DNA of 9,645 bases. It comes from Dehalococcoidia bacterium (GTDB lineage: Bacteria > Chloroflexota > Dehalococcoidia > Dehalococcoidales > Fen-1064). The DNA lies in NCBI GenBank assembly GCA_011192055.1, contig DUES01000117.1:1-9645 (forward strand). The letters run 5' to 3'. The notes beneath the pieces are model-generated. The model ran no database searches and was not told where the DNA came from. It worked only from the letters and a program-made list of their open reading frames with translations. Below, piece by piece: positions 4,848 through 9,645 of this stretch. Position 1 is the stretch's first letter. The number at the start of each line of letters is the position of its first letter. The translations under genes and the position numbers were made by a program.

Positions 4848-6773
4848 ATGAAAGTACAGGAACAATACGATACCATTCCCAAGCTGATAGCCCATAACCA
4901 CGCCGAATGGGCCAAGCGGACAGCGATGTGTATGAAGAAGTTCGGTGTCTGGGAGCGGTATACCTGGCGCAATTATTATATTAAAGTTAAATACTTTTCA
5001 CTTGGTCTTATCAGCCTGGGACTGAAACGGGATGATGTTGTCTGTATCATTGGCGATAACGAGCCGGAATGGTTCTGGGGGGAGTTCGCCACCCAGGCAG
5101 CAGGTGGTATTACCACCGGCGTCTTCGTTGATTCCGTACCATCGGAAGTAAAGTATATCGCACAGCACTCCGGTGCAAAATTTGCGATTGTCAATGACCA
5201 GGAGCAGACTGATAAGTTTCTTGAAATAAAGGACGAGTTACCGAACCTGGAGAAAGTTATCTACTGGGACCCAAAGGGCTTGAAAAACTATGACGATCCC
5301 ATCTTGATTAACTTTAATGATGTGATCGCGATGGGCGAGGAATATGAGAAGGCTCATCCTGGTCTGTTCGAAGAGAATATCCAGAGGGGCAACGGAAAAG
5401 ATACTGCCTTTATTTACTACACATCCGGGACAACCGGTCTGCCCAAGGGTGCCAGGATGTCGCACCGCGCCCTGATAAGCACCGCTGCCGGATTTGTCAG
5501 CCGATATCCTATTAACGAAAACGATGATTTGATATCCAATTTCCCGGCTGCCTGGGTGGGTGACAGCTATTTTGCTACCATTCCGCACCTGTTAACCGGC
5601 GCCCGTCTCAACTTCCCCGAGGAGCCGGAGACTATCACCGAAGACACACGGGAAACCGGACCGGACTTTGTCATATACGGCCCCCGGCAGTGGGAAGGCC
5701 TGGTCAGCGAAATCCAGGTAAAGATGATTGATGCTCATCCTCTGAAACGGTTCTGCTATAAGCTGTTCCTGCCTGTTGGACACAAAATGGCTGACCTGAA
5801 ATTCAAGAATAAAAGACCAAACCTGTTCTGGCGGGTGCTGTATAAAATTGCCTACTTCCTGCTGTTCCGTCCACTTAAAGACAAGCTTGGACTGAGCAGG
5901 GTGAGATTCGGTATTACCGGAAGCTCGGTGCTGAGCCTGGATACCTTCCGCCTGATTCATGCTATCGGTATTGAGCTGAGGCAGAACTACGCCAGCACGG
6001 AAGCAGGCCTTATTTCCAGCCATGGAAAGGGAGAAATCGACTTTGAAAGTGTCGGCAGACCGGCGCTTAACACTGAAGTCCGTATTACCGATGAAGGTGA
6101 GTTACTCGTCCGCAGTGATTCCATGTTTGACGGATATTTCCAGGACCCGGAGAAGACGGCAGCAGTACTGGTTGACGGTTGGTGCCAGACCGGGGATGCG
6201 GTGAATATCAATGACCGGGGGCACCTGATATTCATGGACCGCCTTGACCACATGGGAGAACTGAGAACCGGGGTAAAATACGCTCCGCAATACATCGAGG
6301 GCAGGCTGAGGTTCAGTCCGTATATCAAGGATGCCATGGTCATCGGCGGTAAGGACAAGGACTACGTTTCTGCCATAGTCAACATGGACTTCACCATGGT
6401 GGGTAAATGGGCGGAGCGTAATCATCTCGCTTATACCACTTTCGTTGACCTCTCGCAGAGAGACGAGGTAGCAGACCTGGTAAGAAAAGACCTGACACGC
6501 GTCAACAGTTACCTGCCTGAAGGTTCCAGGGTAAGAAAGTTTGTCCTGATGCATAAAGAGTTCGACCCTGACGAGGCAGAACTTACCAGGACGCGGAAAC
6601 TGCGACGGGAGTTCATGGAAGAACGGTACCACCAGTTGATAAGCACGCTTTACAGCGAAGGCCAGGAAGTAAAAGTTGAGGCACCCGTAACGTACCGTGA
6701 CGGGCGACAGGGCGTGGTATCTACAAGCATAAAGGTAAGAGCCCTGGAGGAAGGACAGAACAGTAATGGCTGA
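4848..6773 (+). CDS. AMP-forming acyl-CoA synthetase (long-chain fatty acid-CoA ligase type)
   Basis: A 641-residue ANL-superfamily ligase that activates a carboxylic acid with ATP to an acyl-adenylate and then a CoA thioester. The P-loop TSGTTGLPKG runs from T192 to G201, the adenylate motif YASTEAG from Y381 with E385, and GWCQTGD ends at D450, with R465 in the following FMDR hinge. The C-terminal domain has ELRTGVKYAPQYIE and ends with ELTRTRKLRR, where K584 is the likely catalytic lysine. The length and KYAPQYIE-type motif match the long-chain, FadD-like branch with the insertion usual there, not the 540-residue aryl-CoA ligases. There is no signal peptide; a cytoplasmic or membrane-peripheral location is expected. 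It overlaps livH by 8 bases, so ligase and transporter are cotranscribed. The true acid substrate cannot be read from the sequence. Confidence 0.9.
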   Translation: MKVQEQYDTIPKLIAHNHAEWAKRTAMCMKKFGVWERYTWRNYYIKVKYFSLGLISLGLKRDDVVCIIGDNEPEWFWGEFATQAAGGITTGVFVDSVPSEVKYIAQHSGAKFAIVNDQEQTDKFLEIKDELPNLEKVIYWDPKGLKNYDDPILINFNDVIAMGEEYEKAHPGLFEENIQRGNGKDTAFIYYTSGTTGLPKGARMSHRALISTAAGFVSRYPINENDDLISNFPAAWVGDSYFATIPHLLTGARLNFPEEPETITEDTRETGPDFVIYGPRQWEGLVSEIQVKMIDAHPLKRFCYKLFLPVGHKMADLKFKNKRPNLFWRVLYKIAYFLLFRPLKDKLGLSRVRFGITGSSVLSLDTFRLIHAIGIELRQNYASTEAGLISSHGKGEIDFESVGRPALNTEVRITDEGELLVRSDSMFDGYFQDPEKTAAVLVDGWCQTGDAVNINDRGHLIFMDRLDHMGELRTGVKYAPQYIEGRLRFSPYIKDAMVIGGKDKDYVSAIVNMDFTMVGKWAERNHLAYTTFVDLSQRDEVADLVRKDLTRVNSYLPEGSRVRKFVLMHKEFDPDEAELTRTRKLRREFMEERYHQLISTLYSEGQEVKVEAPVTYRDGRQGVVSTSIKVRALEEGQNSNG

Positions 6774-7650
6774 ATTATTGCAGTTTGTGATTACGGGTAT
6801 AACGGTAGGCATGGTCTATTCCCTGATAGCCCTTGGTTTCGTGCTTGTCTGGAAGTCCAGTGGTGTGGCAAATCTTGCCCTCGGACAACTCGTGTTAATG
6901 TTCTCGTGGTTCACTTACGGGATGCTTGTACAGGCAGGTCTGCCTCTCTGGGCCGGCTTTTTAATTGTAATTATTTTCGCCGTATTTATTGGCTGGGTTA
7001 TTGAGAGGTTCATACTCAGACCGCTGATTGCCCAACCGATATTGTCCCTGATTACGGTGACACTCGGACTGGCTTACTTCATCCAGGGAATAGTTGTATT
7101 TATATGGCCTTCAAGTGTAGCAGCGTTGCCGCGACTTTTCCCGGTCGAACCGATATACATTGGTCCGGCGGTTGTTTCCCAGCAGTATTTATGGGCGGCT
7201 GTCATCTCATTGCTCCTGTTCGGTCTGCTGTCGTTGTTCTTCCGGTATCATAAAATGGGTATTGCCATGAGGGCCACTGCCGACGATCAGAGAGCAGTGC
7301 AGGCCTGCGGTATTCCAGTTACGCGGATATTCAGCAGGTCATGGATGTTAGCCTGTGCCGTTGCTGCCGTTGGAGGAGTCCTCATGTCCAGCATCGGTGG
7401 CATAACCTTCGGCCTGGTAGAAACAGGCCTGAAAGCATTCTCTGTGGTAATACTGGGCGGTTTGGACTCATTCCTGGGGGCAATTATTGCCGGCCCTATC
7501 ATCGGTCTTGCAGAGAATCTCGGCGAGGGTTACCTGACACCCCTGACATGGCCCGGAATCAGGGACGTAATACCGTTCATCATCATAATAATCGTAATGT
7601 TTGTAAAACCGTACGGACTGTTTGGTGAAGAACGGATAGAAAGGATTTAG
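6766..7650 (+). CDS. livH: Branched-chain amino acid-type ABC transporter permease, LivH family
   Basis: A 294-residue HAAT-family permease, normal length for LivH, and very hydrophobic with roughly eight membrane segments. The N terminus (GITVGMVYSLIALGFVLVWKS-like, residues 11-31) is the standard opening of the family. The cytoplasmic loop GIAMRATADDQRAVQACGI is the EAA-like segment that docks the ATPase. The protein ends in the typical KPYGLFGEE tail. The ATG at 6766 overlaps the end of the acyl-CoA synthetase gene and is preceded by GGAGGAAGGA (6746-6755) about 10 bases upstream. It works with the LivM-type permease that follows 4 bases later, a binding lipoprotein and two ATPases not in the window. 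The substrate may be a carboxylic acid or amide instead of leucine, isoleucine or valine; the symbol denotes family only. Confidence 0.92.
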   Translation: MAELLQFVITGITVGMVYSLIALGFVLVWKSSGVANLALGQLVLMFSWFTYGMLVQAGLPLWAGFLIVIIFAVFIGWVIERFILRPLIAQPILSLITVTLGLAYFIQGIVVFIWPSSVAALPRLFPVEPIYIGPAVVSQQYLWAAVISLLLFGLLSLFFRYHKMGIAMRATADDQRAVQACGIPVTRIFSRSWMLACAVAAVGGVLMSSIGGITFGLVETGLKAFSVVILGGLDSFLGAIIAGPIIGLAENLGEGYLTPLTWPGIRDVIPFIIIIIVMFVKPYGLFGEERIERI

Positions 7651-7654
7651 CACG

Positions 7655-8707
7655 TTGGACCTTCCGGCTGGTACACGTAATTTTTCATACGCCCAGGACA
7701 TGGCTATCTTCCGGACGAAGACGCACTGGGTCATGCTGATAGGGTTGTTTATCATTCTTGCAACCGCTCCGCTATGGTGGGGCAACTGGATGAGTGTTGC
7801 CAACCTTATCGGAATTACCATTATTGCCGCTACCGGTTTAAACATACTTACCGGTTATTGCGGGCAGCTTTCCATCGGGCATGCCGGGTTTATGGCGGTA
7901 GGCGCTTATACATCGGCAATCATTACTGAGACATTCGGGCTGCCGTTTCCGGTGGGTCTGATATCCGCAGGCATAGTGGCTGGCCTGGTGGGTATGTTCT
8001 TCGGAATCCCTTCCCTCAGGGTGAAAGGATTTTACCTGGCAATTGCCACCATTGCCGCACAATTCATCATCATCTGGGTAATCAAACAGTGGACGGACGT
8101 AACCGGTGGACACATGGGTATGAGCGTCTCAGCACCGGCGCTGGGAGGACTGGTCCTGAAAACTGACAGCAGCCAGTTCTATCTCATTGGCGGTATTGCC
8201 ATACTGAGCATATTCTTTGCCAAGAACCTGGCCAGGACCAGAATAGGGCGGGCTTTTGTCGCTATCCGTGACAATGATTTAGCTGCCGAAGTAATGGGCA
8301 TAAACCTGTTCCGTTATAAACTGATTGCCTTTTTCATCGGCTGCTTCTTTGCCGGTATTGCCGGTTCACTGTTTGCACACTGGGCTCGCTTTATCAGCGA
8401 TGAGTTTTTTCCCCTGTCAGATTCGATACTGTATGTCGGGATAATAATAATCGGTGGTCTGGGTACGACTACCGGCCCGATATTAGGCGCGATATTCATC
8501 GGTATTATGAAGCACTCATTAACCCACTACCTGGTACCGACTTTAGAGACTTCGGTTACGGCGCTTCCGTCAGGGTTTGCCAGCGGTCTCGCACCTATGG
8601 TATTCGGCCTGATAATCGTCCTGTTTCTGATTCTGGAACCGCGTGGACTGGCACACCGGTGGCAACTATTTAAAGCCGCCTATCGATTGTGGCCTTTCTC
8701 ATATTGA
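7655..8707 (+). CDS. livM: Branched-chain amino acid-type ABC transporter permease, LivM family
   Basis: The second HAAT permease, 350 residues with about nine or ten hydrophobic segments. The family signature GLNILTGYCGQLSIGHAGF is complete, and the EAA-like loop GRAFVAIRDNDLAAEVMGI is present. The start is TTG at 7655, 4 bases after the livH stop, with AAGGA (7641-7645) 9 bases upstream. The ATG at 7700 has an AGGA only 2-3 bases away and would remove the SYAQDMAIFRT segment, which resembles the N termini of related LivM proteins. It should form a heterodimeric channel with the LivH-type protein in the inner membrane. The C-terminal EPRGLAHRW is typical. A 73-base gap follows before the binding-protein gene, with an orphan SD in it. 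Confidence 0.92.
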   Translation: MDLPAGTRNFSYAQDMAIFRTKTHWVMLIGLFIILATAPLWWGNWMSVANLIGITIIAATGLNILTGYCGQLSIGHAGFMAVGAYTSAIITETFGLPFPVGLISAGIVAGLVGMFFGIPSLRVKGFYLAIATIAAQFIIIWVIKQWTDVTGGHMGMSVSAPALGGLVLKTDSSQFYLIGGIAILSIFFAKNLARTRIGRAFVAIRDNDLAAEVMGINLFRYKLIAFFIGCFFAGIAGSLFAHWARFISDEFFPLSDSILYVGIIIIGGLGTTTGPILGAIFIGIMKHSLTHYLVPTLETSVTALPSGFASGLAPMVFGLIIVLFLILEPRGLAHRWQLFKAAYRLWPFSY

Positions 8708-8715
8708 GTATGATG

Positions 8716-8723
8716 AAGGAGGT
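8716..8723 (+). promoter_or_regulatory. Orphan strong Shine-Dalgarno site between livM and the binding-protein gene
   Basis: AAGGAGGT is a near-perfect SD match placed 6 bases before a GTG (8729) that is followed only by ACG and the stop TAG. The site also lies inside a potential 13-codon frame from ATG 8710 to 8751, too short and without its own SD. No real gene uses it. It may be a remnant, a ribosome stand-by site, or chance. Confidence 0.4.
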
Positions 8724-8780
8724 ATATAGTGACGTAGGGGTCCTGATATAGATAGAAAATAGACCAAAAGGAGTAAATAT

Positions 8781-9645
8781 ATGCGAAGCATGAAACTGAT
8801 TCTTCTATCAACAATAATGTGTCTGATACTTGCAGCTTCACTGCTGGGTGCATGCACATCAACAGAGTCTGAAACGGATACTACTGCCACGGAAGTACCC
8901 GAGGTTAAAGAGCCGCTCAAGATTGGGATGAGCACGCCTTCAACCGGTGTCGCTGCTGAAAAAGGCGCACCGATGGGTCACGCTAACCTTGACTGTATCA
9001 AGTACGTTAATGAAGAGCTTGGTGGCGTGAACGGGCATGAAATCGATGTGCTGTGGCTGGATAACGGCTACGATGCCTCTAAATCGGTGACCATCATTAA
9101 AAGGTATGTTGAGGAAGACTGTCTTTTATTCACGACATCGTCATCAGGGCAGATGACGGCAATGATGGGGATTGCCAATGAGAATGAGCTGGCAGGTTTC
9201 GCCGCCTTCAGCTCACCTAACCTGACACAGCCGCCCCAGCATATCTACGGCCAGACTCCGGACTACGGGGATGACTGGGCAGCCTTCGCCAAGTACTACA
9301 TGGACAATATCTGGGAAGGTACCGGTAAACCTAAGATGGCACTTCACCTGCTGAATAACTCCACTGGCGCCGGAGCCAGAATGGCTGCCGAAGCAAAGGC
9401 TGCTGATATTGGCATCGAACTCCGTACCGGGTGGATTTTCGAGCACACTGCTACCACTACGTCAGAGATCGCGTCTTTGACGACACTATTGTCGGAGGAA
9501 ATCGACGTACTGTACATTTCAAGTACCCCTGCTCCAACGTCCATAGTCATAAAGAACGCCGTGGAACTGGGAATGTACCCCGGTATTACGATTGGTTGCG
9601 GCCATGCCGGCTTCACCAAGGCACTGGTTGACCTCGCCGGAGCGG
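8781..9645 (+). CDS. ABC transporter substrate-binding lipoprotein, LivK/Peripla_BP_6 type (3' truncated by window)
   Basis: The first 288 residues of a type I periplasmic-binding-protein lipoprotein that continues beyond the window. Residues 1-24 form a signal peptide with a hydrophobic core and a lipobox L22-G23-A24 followed by C25, which should be lipidated after signal peptidase II cleavage. A flexible acidic Thr/Glu linker (about residues 26-45) precedes the fold, which begins LKIGMSTPSTGVAAEKG. Later segments such as ELGGVNGHEIDVLWLDNGYD fit the Peripla_BP_6 pattern of ligand-binding Leu/Ile/Val-type proteins. ATG 8781 follows AAGGAG (8768-8773) at 7 bases; the ATG at 8790 would leave a shorter signal peptide. 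It lies 73 bases after livM and probably delivers ligand to the LivHM channel. Full proteins of this family run about 380-430 residues, so roughly a quarter to a third is missing. Confidence 0.9.
   Translation, partial: MRSMKLILLSTIMCLILAASLLGACTSTESETDTTATEVPEVKEPLKIGMSTPSTGVAAEKGAPMGHANLDCIKYVNEELGGVNGHEIDVLWLDNGYDASKSVTIIKRYVEEDCLLFTTSSSGQMTAMMGIANENELAGFAAFSSPNLTQPPQHIYGQTPDYGDDWAAFAKYYMDNIWEGTGKPKMALHLLNNSTGAGARMAAEAKAADIGIELRTGWIFEHTATTTSEIASLTTLLSEEIDVLYISSTPAPTSIVIKNAVELGMYPGITIGCGHAGFTKALVDLAGA

Noticed and set aside
8704..8732. TTGAGT as the -35 of a separate promoter for the binding-protein gene
   Set aside because: The hexamer 17 bp downstream (TAGTGA) is a poor -10 and no extended -10 is present.
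1..9645. CRISPR arrays, tRNA/rRNA genes, insertion sequences, phage or defence genes
   Set aside because: No spaced direct repeats, tRNA cloverleaf, transposase, integrase or defence-type domain was seen on either strand.

Overview
The window is about 9.6 kb of bacterial DNA of moderate GC content with metabolic and transport genes. The expression signals are bacterial: sigma70-type -10 and -35 elements, Shine-Dalgarno (SD) sites and an intrinsic terminator. The oxygen-sensitive 2-oxoacid:ferredoxin oxidoreductase points to an anaerobe. The gene mix (GYD-domain protein, indolepyruvate oxidoreductase, long-chain-type acyl-CoA synthetase beside a branched-chain amino acid ABC transporter) resembles uncultured anaerobic Chloroflexota (Dehalococcoidia-like) or Desulfobacterota. 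This assignment is an impression from protein style, not a phylogenetic result.

Layout. Bases 69-371 (minus strand) encode a small GYD-domain protein. It is transcribed divergently from a four-gene plus-strand operon: iorA (498-2342), iorB (2339-2935), a class I/II aminotransferase (2922-4109) and a PaaI-like hotdog thioesterase (4130-4555). The first three genes overlap and the fourth follows after 20 bases, so they are probably one transcript. Together they could take an aromatic amino acid to an aryl-pyruvate, then to an aryl-acetyl-CoA with reduced ferredoxin, then to the free aryl-acetate. Reductive synthesis in the reverse direction is the main alternative.

Bases 4556-4847 hold no gene but several signals: a weak AT-rich terminator-like hairpin, a TTGACA promoter, a roughly 185-nt potentially structured leader and a strong intrinsic terminator. 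One segment of the leader can pair either within an upstream hairpin or with the terminator's 5' arm, which is an attenuator-like arrangement. This is the most interesting non-coding signal in the window.

Beyond the leader is a second operon: an AMP-forming acyl-CoA synthetase (4848-6773), two HAAT-family permeases of LivH and LivM type (6766-7650, 7655-8707), and a lipoprotein substrate-binding protein (8781 to the window end, truncated). The LivG and LivF ATPases are not in the window and probably lie downstream. Linkage to the ligase suggests the transporter may import a carboxylic acid that is then activated to its CoA thioester, rather than leucine, isoleucine or valine.

Most of the window is ordinary metabolism. 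The points worth a second look are the leader RNA, the apparently leaderless iorA start, the His-to-Met change in the thioesterase motif, and the orphan SD site between livM and the binding-protein gene.
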